A stretch of 6,875 nt of DNA, taken from assembly GCA_003446295.1 (NCBI GenBank), contig DMBB01000039.1, positions 1 through 6,875 on the forward strand. Reading direction: 5' to 3'. The translations under genes and the position numbers were made by a program. Position 1 is the first letter of the stretch; each line of letters opens with the position of its first letter. This DNA is from Erysipelotrichaceae bacterium. GTDB taxonomy: Bacteria; Bacillota_I; Bacilli_A; Erysipelotrichales; Erysipelotrichaceae. The notes beneath the pieces are model-generated. The model made no database searches and had not been told where the DNA came from. It saw only the letters and a program-made list of their open reading frames with translations. Below, piece by piece: positions 1 to 6,712 of this stretch.

Positions 1-990
1 CTGCCGAAGCAGTATACATTCCTGAACTACCTGAGATGCCATGATGACATCGGCTGGGGTCTGGATTACGACTATCTGAAGCAGTTCGGTATGGATGAAG
101 TACCTCACAAGAAGTATCTGAATGACTGTCTGACAGGCAAGCTGCCCGGCAGTGAGGCAAGAGGTGAAACATACAACGATGATCCGCGTCTTGGTGATGC
201 GAGACTTGTCGGTATGACAGCCTCTCTGACTGGCATAGAAGCTGCTGATTACGAACAGAATGAATGGAAGATGGCAAGAGCGATCGATTTTGACGTCATG
301 CTGCATGCATTCCTGTTCACACAGAGCGGTATTCCCGTCCTCTACAGCGGAGATGAGATCGGTCAGCTGAATGACTATACATATCATCAGGATCCGCTGA
401 AAGCAGATGACAGCCGTTACCTCCACAGAGGAAACTTCAACTGGGAACATGCAGGAATGCGCTTTGATGAAACAACAAGACAGGGCAAACTCTATAAGAG
501 ACTGCGTGAGCTGATCAAGGCACGTTCTGAATACAGTGTATTTGAATCAGATGCCGACACATGGGTCGTTGAAACATGGAATGATCGTGTTCTCGGAATC
601 GGCAGATATTATAACGGTGAAAAACTGATCGCACTGTTCAACTTCAGCGATAAAGAAGAAACAGCATGGATCCACGAAACTGAAGACTATGTTGATCTGC
701 TGACAAAAGAGCCTGTGAACGGTGATGCTGTAACGCTTGCACCTCAGAGCTTCGTCTGGATGTATCATTCTTATGAAGGAGAACGGACAAGAACTGCTGC
801 AGCTCCGAAACTCGTTTATCCTGAGAAGAAGGCACCGAAGCCTAAGAAGCAGAAGGAAGAGAAAAAAGCAGAAAAGAAGGCAGATGAAGAACTGACAACT
901 GTATCAGTGATCGTCAGAAAGATGCCTTTGAAAGGTGCACCGGCAAGACAGCTTGCAAGAAGTATGAGACACTGCAAGGGGAGATTTTAA
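1..990 (+). CDS. Amylosucrase-like GH13 glucansucrase, C-terminal part (5' end outside window)
   Basis: The frame is open from the first base, so the gene starts upstream; 329 residues are visible. Amylosucrases (GH13 subfamily 4) act on sucrose, adding its glucosyl unit to an alpha-1,4-glucan and releasing fructose. Visible residues 9-19 read NYLRCHDDIGW, the GH13 His-Asp region; in the Neisseria amylosucrase this His-Asp pair includes the transition-state stabiliser. GDEIGQLND and DDSRYLHR (Arg at visible residue 139) match its later conserved blocks, including the arginine at the bottom of the glucosyl-binding pocket. The HDD pattern favours amylosucrase over sucrose phosphorylase, which usually has HDG. 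The nucleophile and acid/base residues lie upstream and cannot be checked. A beta-domain ends near residue 257 (FVWMYHS). About 72 further residues follow, Lys/Glu-rich at 275-297 and basic to the end, which ordinary amylosucrases lack. The gene lies in an operon with a sucrose-type PTS. Family call is firm; exact activity is inferred. Confidence 0.82.
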   Translation: MPKQYTFLNYLRCHDDIGWGLDYDYLKQFGMDEVPHKKYLNDCLTGKLPGSEARGETYNDDPRLGDARLVGMTASLTGIEAADYEQNEWKMARAIDFDVMLHAFLFTQSGIPVLYSGDEIGQLNDYTYHQDPLKADDSRYLHRGNFNWEHAGMRFDETTRQGKLYKRLRELIKARSEYSVFESDADTWVVETWNDRVLGIGRYYNGEKLIALFNFSDKEETAWIHETEDYVDLLTKEPVNGDAVTLAPQSFVWMYHSYEGERTRTAAAPKLVYPEKKAPKPKKQKEEKKAEKKADEELTTVSVIVRKMPLKGAPARQLARSMRHCKGRF

Positions 991-1811
991 TGCCTAAGCT
1001 CATATTTCTCGACATCGACGGAACTCTGACTGAACCAGGTTCCAACGTTCCGCCTGCAAGTGCGCTTGAGGCAGTCAGACGCAGCCGCGAAAAGGGAAAT
1101 CTGGTCTATCTGTGCACCGGAAGAAACATGGGTATGCTTGAACCGGTCCTGAAATATGGCTTTGACGGAGCTGTTGCTCTGGGAGGAGGCTATATTAAGG
1201 CAGGAGACGAAGTGATCTATGATCATCCGATGACAAAAGAACAGTTTGACACGGCAATGGACGTTCTGAAGCGTAATGAAGTATTCCGCACGATCGAAGC
1301 AAAAGACGTCACATACGGAGACGAAGACCTTGGTGATTTCCTGAAAGACGCCGAGGGAGGCAATTCGGAGATCGAAAGATGGAGAAAAGCTCTCTCACAG
1401 GATCTCGGGATCAGACCGATGAGTGAATATGACGGACGTGACATCTATAAGATCGTGATCATGTGTACAGAAGCTTCGCAGCTCGAAGAGCCCAGGCAGC
1501 TCCTGGAAAAAGATTTCCTGTTCGCAATTCAGGATGTAACTGCACACCACTGCCTGAATGGTGACTTGGTAAACAGGGCATTCGATAAAGGTCAGGCGAT
1601 CAAGCGGGTATGCAGTCATCTGGGGATTCCGATCGAGGAAACCTATGGGTTCGGAGATTCCATGAATGATCTGGAAATGATCGAAACGGTCGGAACCAGT
1701 GTATGCATGGAAAACGGATCGGCAAAGCTGAAGGAGATCAGTGATGTGATCGCTCCGTCAGTTGCCGATGACGGATTATTTAAAGCTTTTGAACAGCTCG
1801 GTTTATTCTGA
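990..1811 (+). CDS. Cof-type HAD-superfamily hydrolase (probable sugar phosphatase)
   Basis: A 273-residue cytosolic phosphohydrolase of the HAD superfamily, Cof/YidA-like group. Motif I is at residues 8-12 (DIDGT; Asp8 nucleophile, Asp10 general acid/base). Motif II is the Thr43 region (CTGRN), the motif III lysine is probably Lys200 (FDKGQAIK), and motif IV is GDSMND with Asp223 and Asp227 for Mg2+. The long segment between motifs II and III fits a type IIB cap, which sets substrate choice. Length is normal for Cof proteins. The start ATG shares one base with the preceding stop (TAATG), and AAGGGGAG at 976-983 lies six bases before it, so translation is probably coupled. Proteins of this group hydrolyse various sugar phosphates. 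Its place between a glucansucrase and a sucrose PTS suggests a phosphorylated sugar from that import route, but the substrate cannot be read from sequence. Confidence 0.9.
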   Translation: MPKLIFLDIDGTLTEPGSNVPPASALEAVRRSREKGNLVYLCTGRNMGMLEPVLKYGFDGAVALGGGYIKAGDEVIYDHPMTKEQFDTAMDVLKRNEVFRTIEAKDVTYGDEDLGDFLKDAEGGNSEIERWRKALSQDLGIRPMSEYDGRDIYKIVIMCTEASQLEEPRQLLEKDFLFAIQDVTAHHCLNGDLVNRAFDKGQAIKRVCSHLGIPIEETYGFGDSMNDLEMIETVGTSVCMENGSAKLKEISDVIAPSVADDGLFKAFEQLGLF

Positions 1812-1856
1812 GCTGATCAAAATACACTACAGGGTTTACGCAAAAATCAATGCTTG

Positions 1857-1873
1857 CCCGCGAGGGATGCGGG
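1857..1873 (+). other. Short hairpin in the leader of the PTS permease
   Basis: CCCGC (1857-1861) pairs with GCGGG (1869-1873) across a seven-base loop, directly before the purine-rich ribosome binding site of the PTS gene. There is no T-run, so it is not a terminator. It might influence translation or mRNA stability. The stem is short and could be chance. Confidence 0.3.
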
Positions 1874-1891
1874 AAGAAAGGGGATAAGAAA

Positions 1892-3829
1892 ATGGCATTG
1901 GATTACAGAAAATGTGCTGAGGAGATCGCTGCCAATATTGGCGGCGGTGAAAACGTCATCAGCGCTGCTCACTGTGCTACCAGACTGCGTCTTGTTATCG
2001 CAGACAACAGCAAAGTGAACAAGGAAGCTCTGGACAACGTAGAAGGCGTTCAGGGTATGTTCGAATCAAACGGACAGCTCCAGCTCATCATCGGAACCGG
2101 TACAGTCAACAAGGTGTTTGACGAATTCATCGCTGTAACAGGCGTTCAGGCCGGAACAAAAGATGATGTTAAGGCTGCTGCAGCTGCCAAACAGCCCATC
2201 TGGAAGCAGATGCTGAAGACAGTCGGTGACGTATTCGTTCCGATCCTTCCGGCTATCGTTGCTTCAGGTCTTATGATGGGTCTCGTTGAGGCTCTGGCTA
2301 AGATTCCGGGACTTGGTTTCGGCGGATCTGACTGGTTCGCATTCCTCGACACAGTTGCAAATACTGCGTTCGCTTATCTGCCTGTTATCGTTGCTGTATC
2401 TGCAGCAAGAGTATTCGGCGGAAACATCTTCCTCGGTGCAGTTATCGGTCTGCTCATGATCCATTCTGCATTCCTGAATGGATGGAACGTTGCAAACACA
2501 GAAGCAATCAATTCCTTCTTCGGAGTTACAGACGGTGTCATTCCGAAGTGGCATCTGCTGGGTAATATCATAGCAATCCAGCGTTCAGGTTATCAGGGAC
2601 ACGTTATCCCTGTCATCATTGCCGTATTCATCATGTGCAAAGTTGAAAAATGGCTGCACCAGCATGTACCGGAAATGATCGACCTGTTCGTTACACCGCT
2701 GACAACAGTATTCGTTACTGCTCTTGTCACACTTTGGATCGTAGGCCCGATCTTCTCAACACTTGAAACATGGGTTCTTGCAGGTGCAAAAGTCTTGGTA
2801 CGCAACCCGATAGGCGCCGGTGCAATGGGTGCTCTGTATCCTGTTACTGTCGTCATGGGTCTCCATCATATGTACAACGTCATCGAAGCAGGTATGCTTG
2901 CTGAAAGCGGTCTGAACACATGGATGCCGATCGCTTCCGCTGCTAACTTCGCACAGTTCGGTGCCTGCCTTGCTGTAGGTCTCAAGGTTAAGAACGCTAA
3001 GACAAAGGCTGTTGCTGTTCCTTCCTCACTGTCTGCAGCTCTCGGTATCACAGAACCTGCTATCTTCGGTGTTAATATGCGTTTCATGAAGCCGTTCGTT
3101 GCCGGCATGATCGGCGGCGCTGTCGGTGCTCTGGTCGCTGCTCTGTTCGGATTCGGTGCTACAGCATATGGCGTAACAGGTATTCCTGGTTATCTGACTG
3201 TATCCAACCCGCTCCAGTACACGATCGTTCTGGCTATCGCAGGCGGTATTGCATTTGTCCTGACAACAATGTTCTGGCATGAAGAAGCTCCGGCAGCTCC
3301 TGCACCTGTCAAGGAAACACCTGCAGAAGAACCTGCTGCTGCAGCTGCACCTGCACCGGTTGCTGTTGAAGCAGATACAAGTGTTCCGACTGAAGTTGCT
3401 CTGACTGCTTCCAAGACAGTTGAAAGCAAAGTACTGCAGCCTGTAGCCGGTAAGATGATTCCTGCATCTGAAATTCCTGATCCGGTATTTGCCGGTGAAG
3501 CAATGGGACCGAGCATCGGTATCCAGCCTGAAGGTGAATTTGTATATGCACCGTTCGATGGTACTGTAGCAATGCTGTTCCCGACAAAGCACGCTGTTGG
3601 TCTGATGTCCGATACAGGTGTTGAGATTCTGATCCACGTTGGTGTTGATACTGTCAGCATGGATGGCGAAGGCTTCGAAGCATTCGTTGAACAGGGTCAG
3701 GCAGTGAAAGCAGGAGACAAACTGCTGCACTTCGATCGTGCAAAGATCGCTGCAGCAAATCATCCTGATACAGTCATCGTAGTTGTTACAAACAGCTTCG
3801 ATCTGACAGATGTCAAGAAAGCGGTTTAA
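1892..3829 (+). CDS. scrA: PTS sucrose-type permease, fused EIIB-EIIC-EIIA
   Basis: A 645-residue membrane permease that takes up a sugar and phosphorylates it on entry, probably sucrose to sucrose-6-phosphate. EIIB (about 1-85) carries the phosphorylated Cys28 in HCATRLR. EIIC (about 100-460) is a run of hydrophobic segments with HHMYNVIEAG (His325-326) and GITEPAIFGVN (385 onward). These motifs fit the sucrose branch of the glucose superfamily, though a related disaccharide is possible. An Ala/Pro/Glu-rich linker (464-513) joins a glucose-type EIIA (514-645), in which His567 and His582 are 15 residues apart like His75/His90 of E. coli EIIA-Glc; His582 should be the phosphorylated one. I chose the ATG at 1892 because AAAGGGG (1877-1883) lies eight bases before it and MALDYRKCAEEI starts EIIB. 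The in-frame ATG at 1850 would add 14 poorly conserved-looking residues. The 80-base gap after the HAD gene shows no clear promoter, terminator or antiterminator site. Confidence 0.9.
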   Translation: MALDYRKCAEEIAANIGGGENVISAAHCATRLRLVIADNSKVNKEALDNVEGVQGMFESNGQLQLIIGTGTVNKVFDEFIAVTGVQAGTKDDVKAAAAAKQPIWKQMLKTVGDVFVPILPAIVASGLMMGLVEALAKIPGLGFGGSDWFAFLDTVANTAFAYLPVIVAVSAARVFGGNIFLGAVIGLLMIHSAFLNGWNVANTEAINSFFGVTDGVIPKWHLLGNIIAIQRSGYQGHVIPVIIAVFIMCKVEKWLHQHVPEMIDLFVTPLTTVFVTALVTLWIVGPIFSTLETWVLAGAKVLVRNPIGAGAMGALYPVTVVMGLHHMYNVIEAGMLAESGLNTWMPIASAANFAQFGACLAVGLKVKNAKTKAVAVPSSLSAALGITEPAIFGVNMRFMKPFVAGMIGGAVGALVAALFGFGATAYGVTGIPGYLTVSNPLQYTIVLAIAGGIAFVLTTMFWHEEAPAAPAPVKETPAEEPAAAAAPAPVAVEADTSVPTEVALTASKTVESKVLQPVAGKMIPASEIPDPVFAGEAMGPSIGIQPEGEFVYAPFDGTVAMLFPTKHAVGLMSDTGVEILIHVGVDTVSMDGEGFEAFVEQGQAVKAGDKLLHFDRAKIAAANHPDTVIVVVTNSFDLTDVKKAV

Positions 3830-3832
3830 TGT

Positions 3833-4090
3833 ATGATTGAAATTCAGCTTGCTGTAAAAGATCCTAAGGGTATACATGCACGGCCTGCCGGAAAGATCGT
3901 TGCAGCTTTACAGAACTATGAAAGCTTTGTAACAGTCTGGAAAGGCGAGCAGGGTTATGATGTGAAAAAACTCCTGAGCTTCATGGGTTCTGAATTGAAA
4001 TTCGGTGATACGATCGTTGTCCGTGTTGAGGGCAAAGATGAAGCTGAATGTGCAGAAACCGTAAAAAAAGTATTTGAAGAAAATCTGTAA
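3833..4090 (+). CDS. HPr-like phosphocarrier protein (ptsH-like), operon-encoded
   Basis: An 85-residue protein of normal HPr length. Cytosolic HPr takes phosphate from Enzyme I on His15 and passes it to EIIA domains. Residues 13-19 read GIHARPA, placing the catalytic His at 15 with Arg17 beside it, and the rest follows the HPr fold (MGSELKFGD, then a C-terminal helix). Aligned without gaps to Bacillus subtilis HPr, position 46 is Lys in VKKLLSFMG, where Bacillota normally have the HPr kinase target Ser in LKSIMG. The gene begins three bases after the permease stop. Its ribosome site (AAGAAAGCGG, about 3815-3824) is weak, so coupling to permease translation is likely. Location beside a PTS permease rather than with Enzyme I suggests a dedicated carrier for this system, possibly outside Ser46 regulation. 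The family is clear; the dedicated role is inference. Confidence 0.9.
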   Translation: MIEIQLAVKDPKGIHARPAGKIVAALQNYESFVTVWKGEQGYDVKKLLSFMGSELKFGDTIVVRVEGKDEAECAETVKKVFEENL

Positions 4091-4097
4091 TGAAAAA

Positions 4098-4159
4098 AAA
4101 AGGATGCAGTATCCGAGCAGTTTACTTCCGTAAACAGCCCGAAGGAGCTGCATCCTTTT
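4098..4159. terminator. Long bidirectional terminator hairpin between convergent genes
   Basis: AAAAGGATGCAG (4098-4109) is perfectly complementary to CTGCATCCTTTT (4148-4159). Inside, GTTTAC (4120-4125) pairs with GTAAAC (4130-4135) over a four-base loop, and several pairs in between make almost the whole 62 bases one imperfect hairpin. On the + strand GGATGCAG/CTGCATCC is followed by TTTTATT, ending the PTS operon. On the - strand the same stem is followed by nine T's (complement of 4093-4101), ending the araC transcript. It begins eight bases after the HPr stop and ends 18 bases before the araC stop. Confidence 0.88.
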
Positions 4160-4176
4160 ATTGTGTGATCGTTCAA

Positions 4177-5094
4177 TTAAATGCTGATATACTCCTGCAG
4201 CGGAACAGCTACCTCCGGCGTATCGAATGGGAGATACGCAGAACGGCAGGTACTGATATTGTTCTGCTTCAGGATGCTCCGGTATTCTGCCGGCAGGATG
4301 CCGAACTGGTTCCGGAAAATACGGTTGAAGGTCTTCGGCTCCGGGAACCCGCAGTCATATGTGATGGATGTCAGTGTTTTATCTGTTTCGGTGAGCTCCC
4401 TGAGGGCCTGACGGAAACGGATCATCGTCAGGTATTCATACAGGTTGACACCGATCACTTTTTTGAATGCACCGGAAAGATATGTGCGGTTGTATCCGAA
4501 TTTCAGAGCGACTTCTTCCAGAGTGATCTTTTCATTGTAGCGTCTGGTCAGCTCACTGATGATCTTCTTCTGTGTGGTCGTATCAATATCCACGCTTGTC
4601 TTGCGCTGTGAAATATCAGGATGAAACTTCGTCAGCAGCAGTGCTTTCAGAAGGTCAAATGCACCTCTTGCGATCATGTCGGAAGTCGGGGAAGGGGAAG
4701 CAGCCGCATTTGCCATCTGTGCGCACAGGTACCGCAGCTGTCTGCAGACAGTGTCATCTTCAGAACCGTCAGAGATAAAATTGAAATGACATTTCATGCC
4801 CTGAGGAAGGACCTCCCTGAAGGCCCGTCTGGCGAAAGAAAGACAGAATATGACAGCGTCAGGATCTGTGCTGAAAGCAGCGTGCGTTTCACTTGGGTTT
4901 ACGATGACGATGTCATCATTTTTTAAGTGATGTACATTTCCGCGGAAGCTGAGATCGATCCTGCCGTTCAGTACGATCAGTATCCTGAAGCGGCCTTCGT
5001 CCCACGAATAATCATATCCGCTGATCTTCAGTGCACAGCATTGAAATCCATCCGGTGATGTCGGTTTGAATGCATAGGCTTTGAACATTTCCAT
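4177..5094 (-). CDS. AraC-family transcriptional regulator
   Basis: A 305-residue DNA-binding regulator. The N-terminal part (about 15-100) looks like the cupin-type ligand-sensing domain of AraC proteins: strand-rich, with RILIVLNGRIDLSF near 37-50 and DDIVIVNPSETHA near 60-72. The C-terminal part has two helix-turn-helix motifs, about 191-213 (TLEEVALKFGYNRTYLSGAF) and 239-262 (SITYDCGFPEPKTFNRIF), closing with the family signature FGILPAEYR near 264-272. About 33 residues follow with no recognised role. The start at 5094 has AGAGGA (5100-5105, complement strand) five bases upstream; Met3 is a weaker alternative. It is divergent from the MFS gene across a gap with a large dyad, so it most likely controls that transporter and perhaps itself. 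It converges on the sucrose operon and shares its terminator, which gives no sign that it controls that operon. The effector is unknown. Confidence 0.9.
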   Translation of the reverse strand: MEMFKAYAFKPTSPDGFQCCALKISGYDYSWDEGRFRILIVLNGRIDLSFRGNVHHLKNDDIVIVNPSETHAAFSTDPDAVIFCLSFARRAFREVLPQGMKCHFNFISDGSEDDTVCRQLRYLCAQMANAAASPSPTSDMIARGAFDLLKALLLTKFHPDISQRKTSVDIDTTTQKKIISELTRRYNEKITLEEVALKFGYNRTYLSGAFKKVIGVNLYEYLTMIRFRQALRELTETDKTLTSITYDCGFPEPKTFNRIFRNQFGILPAEYRSILKQNNISTCRSAYLPFDTPEVAVPLQEYISI

Positions 5095-5118
5095 ATTTTT
5101 CCTCTGCTCATATTTTAT

Positions 5119-5141
5119 AAAAAAAGGTGCAGAAAAGCACC
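5119..5141 (-). terminator. Terminator-like hairpin in the araC leader (possible attenuator)
   Basis: Read on the - strand, GGTGC (5141-5137) pairs with GCACC (5130-5126) over the loop TTTTCT and is followed at once by seven T's (5125-5119). This is an intrinsic terminator layout, but it ends only 24 bases before the araC start and 14 before its ribosome site. If araC is transcribed from beyond 5141, the polymerase meets it before the gene. The stem is only five pairs, so it may be weak. Confidence 0.5.
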
Positions 5142-5151
5142 ACGCAGATGA

Positions 5152-5195
5152 TGCCGATGTGAATAATCACCATGTGGAGATTATTCACATCCGCA
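5152..5195. promoter_or_regulatory. 44-bp dyad, candidate AraC operator
   Basis: GATGTGAATAATC (5156-5168) and its exact reverse complement GATTATTCACATC (5179-5191) flank a ten-base centre. After one mismatch on the outside, TGC/GCA extends the symmetry to 5152 and 5195. After one mismatch on the inside, CCA/TGG brings it to a two-base centre. The left arm is itself a small dyad, GTGA-ATAA-TCAC (5159-5170); the right arm differs from that by one base (5177-5188). Two such boxes about 18 bp apart between divergent genes suggest a regulator-binding site, most simply for the adjacent AraC protein. Confidence 0.65.
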
Positions 5196-5405
5196 GAATA
5201 CAGGTAATATGCATTTTTTTCCGAAAACAATGGAAATCAGCGGCTTTTGGATGGGGATAAAGTTTATATCCGTATACATACTGAAGATCATGAACTGACA
5301 CCGGAAACAAATGCACTGCGTATGCTTTGAAACAGTAAATTCTGAATAAAAACAAAGCGCGGAAGCGGGCAGGGCAGTACATTCAAAACGGGAGAAATAA
5401 CGATT

Positions 5406-6635
5406 ATGAATGAAAAATATAAAGGTTCAGCCTGGAAGATCATGATCGGAATGATGTGCATCCAGGCAGGCACATTGGGTATTCTGATGAACTGCAACGG
5501 AATCCTGTTCTCGGCGATCATCAAAGATCTTGGATTCCGGGCAGGCGATCTGTCACTGTTCTACACGATACGCTCACTGGTAACTGCGTTCTGTGTGACT
5601 ACAACGACAAAACTCGTATTCAAAAATAAAGCAAATACTGTCATGACGGTCCTGTCATTGTTCCTGGTGCTGTCATATGCAGCTATGTTCTTCTTTGACA
5701 GCCTGTGGCAGTTCTATATTTCCGGTATTTTTGCCGGTCTTGGCATGAGCTGCACGATGACCGTCATACCGACTGTATTGAATAACTGGTTCAAGAAGAG
5801 AAACGGCTTTGTGATCGGACTTACAATGTCTGCTTCCGGAATAGCCGGTGCCTTATTCAGCCCGATCTGCTCAAAGATCATTGTTGCGCTTGGCTGGCGG
5901 GTGACAGCACTCATCATGGCACTGATCGGTTTTGTGCTGATCGTTCTGCCCTGCTGGTTTATTCTGGTAACTTCACCTGAACAGGTCGGTGAAAAACCGT
6001 ATGGTATTGATGATGTGAGTACTGAAGGAAGATCAGAGACTGCAGAAGCACAGCCGGCAGTCAGCCGTACATTGCCTTTGTATGTATTCCTTCTGACGCT
6101 TGTCGTCGTGATCGGTCCCGGTTCTATGATCCAGTTCAACCAGCAGCTTCCGACATTTGCGCAGACCGTCGGCTATACGATCGAGACAGGTGCATTGCTG
6201 ACAAGCCTTTCAATGATCGGAAATCTGAGCGGAAAACTGCTGCTCGGTACACTTGCGGACAAATTCGGCGTATACAAGGCAGTACTCGTGTTCCTGGTAT
6301 TTACCTCACTGTCCATGGCAGGCTTCTTCGCATTCAGTTCAGTCAGGGCGATCCTGATGGCATCTGCTTTGCTGTTCGGAACGACATATGCGATCGGTAT
6401 GACAGTTCCTTCACTGATGTATCTGGACCTGTACGGGAAAGAAGGATACCGTCAGAAACTTGCAAGCATGCAGGCAGCGAACGGGTTCATCGGCGCGTTC
6501 TCAAGCTCCCTGATCCCTTATATTTATGACTTTACCGGAAGCTTCCGCCCGGTATTCGTGCTCGGTGTCTTCCTTTGTGCGTGCGCTGCTTTGTCAGTTA
6601 TATATTTAAGAAGATATTCCCTTTCCGAAAAATAA
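5406..6635 (+). CDS. MFS transporter, oxalate/formate-antiporter-like
   Basis: A 409-residue inner-membrane protein with about 12 hydrophobic segments in two halves, separated by a polar central loop at about 189-221. Length and layout fit the major facilitator superfamily. NNWFKKRNGFVIGLTMSASG (126 onward) resembles the conserved W-F-x-x-x-R-G-x-A/I-x-G block of the oxalate:formate antiporter/monocarboxylate group. GKLLLGTLADKFG (276-288, Asp285) is the MFS motif A between the first helices of the second half. The start is the ATG at 5406, with GGGAG (5390-5394) 11 bases before it, slightly long but acceptable. No enzyme gene lies beside it, so the substrate is open; an organic anion or small acid is a reasonable guess from the family. 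Divergence from araC across a dyad suggests control by that regulator. Confidence 0.88.
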   Translation: MNEKYKGSAWKIMIGMMCIQAGTLGILMNCNGILFSAIIKDLGFRAGDLSLFYTIRSLVTAFCVTTTTKLVFKNKANTVMTVLSLFLVLSYAAMFFFDSLWQFYISGIFAGLGMSCTMTVIPTVLNNWFKKRNGFVIGLTMSASGIAGALFSPICSKIIVALGWRVTALIMALIGFVLIVLPCWFILVTSPEQVGEKPYGIDDVSTEGRSETAEAQPAVSRTLPLYVFLLTLVVVIGPGSMIQFNQQLPTFAQTVGYTIETGALLTSLSMIGNLSGKLLLGTLADKFGVYKAVLVFLVFTSLSMAGFFAFSSVRAILMASALLFGTTYAIGMTVPSLMYLDLYGKEGYRQKLASMQAANGFIGAFSSSLIPYIYDFTGSFRPVFVLGVFLCACAALSVIYLRRYSLSEK

Positions 6636-6677
6636 TCCTCAGGCATAAATGCTTTGCTTGATATGCAGTACCCCCTT

Positions 6678-6703
6678 AGCACAGCTGTGATGGCTGTGCT
6701 TTT
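6678..6703 (+). terminator. Rho-independent terminator after the MFS gene
   Basis: AGCACAGC (6678-6685) pairs with GCTGTGCT (6693-6700) over the loop TGTGATG and is followed by further T's to 6703. It lies 43 bases after the MFS stop, on the right strand to end that transcript. Confidence 0.85.
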
Positions 6704-6712
6704 CATTATCGT

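Larger units (their letters stand above)
5095..5405. other. 311-base divergent intergenic region (araC / MFS)
   Basis: It contains no convincing gene. From the left: the araC ribosome site, a terminator-like hairpin (5119-5141) reading toward araC, a large dyad (5152-5195), an A/T-rich stretch with seven T's (5214-5220), and the MFS upstream region with GGGAG at 5390-5394, 11 bases before the start. No promoter is strong. Weak candidates are TTGAAA at 5328-5333 for the MFS gene and TTGTTT (complement, near 5224-5229) with TTACCT 17 bases on for araC. Confidence 0.6.

Noticed and set aside
1..771. Sucrose phosphorylase (GH13_18) instead of amylosucrase
   Set aside because: The His-Asp region reads HDDIGW, and the following GDE and DDSRxxHR blocks match amylosucrase. 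Sucrose phosphorylases usually have HDG here. The upstream catalytic part is needed for a final decision.
1850..1891. Upstream in-frame ATG for the PTS permease
   Set aside because: The added 14 residues would be encoded by the leader hairpin and the ribosome site itself. The ATG at 1892 has the ideal Shine-Dalgarno spacing and begins at the normal EIIB N-terminus.
1812..1891. Promoter, LicT/SacT-type antiterminator or cre site before the permease
   Set aside because: No good -35/-10 pair, no RAT-like sequence paired with a terminator, and no clear match to the CcpA cre consensus were found. The permease is probably read through from upstream.
3026..3877. 283-codon - strand open frame opposite the permease 3' half
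   Set aside because: It is antisense to conserved EIIC and EIIA coding sequence. The product is rich in Cys, Ser and Arg without domain logic, as expected of a complement frame.
4090..4611. 173-codon + strand open frame starting at the HPr stop (TAATG)
   Set aside because: It runs through the terminator hairpin and lies antisense to the well-supported araC gene. The translation has no recognisable domain and looks like a shadow frame.
5159..5188. CRP-like TGTGA...TCACA site within the dyad
   Set aside because: The arms contain TGTGA and TCACA, but the spacing is not the six bases of a CRP site, and the genome style is Bacillota, where CRP control of this type is not expected.
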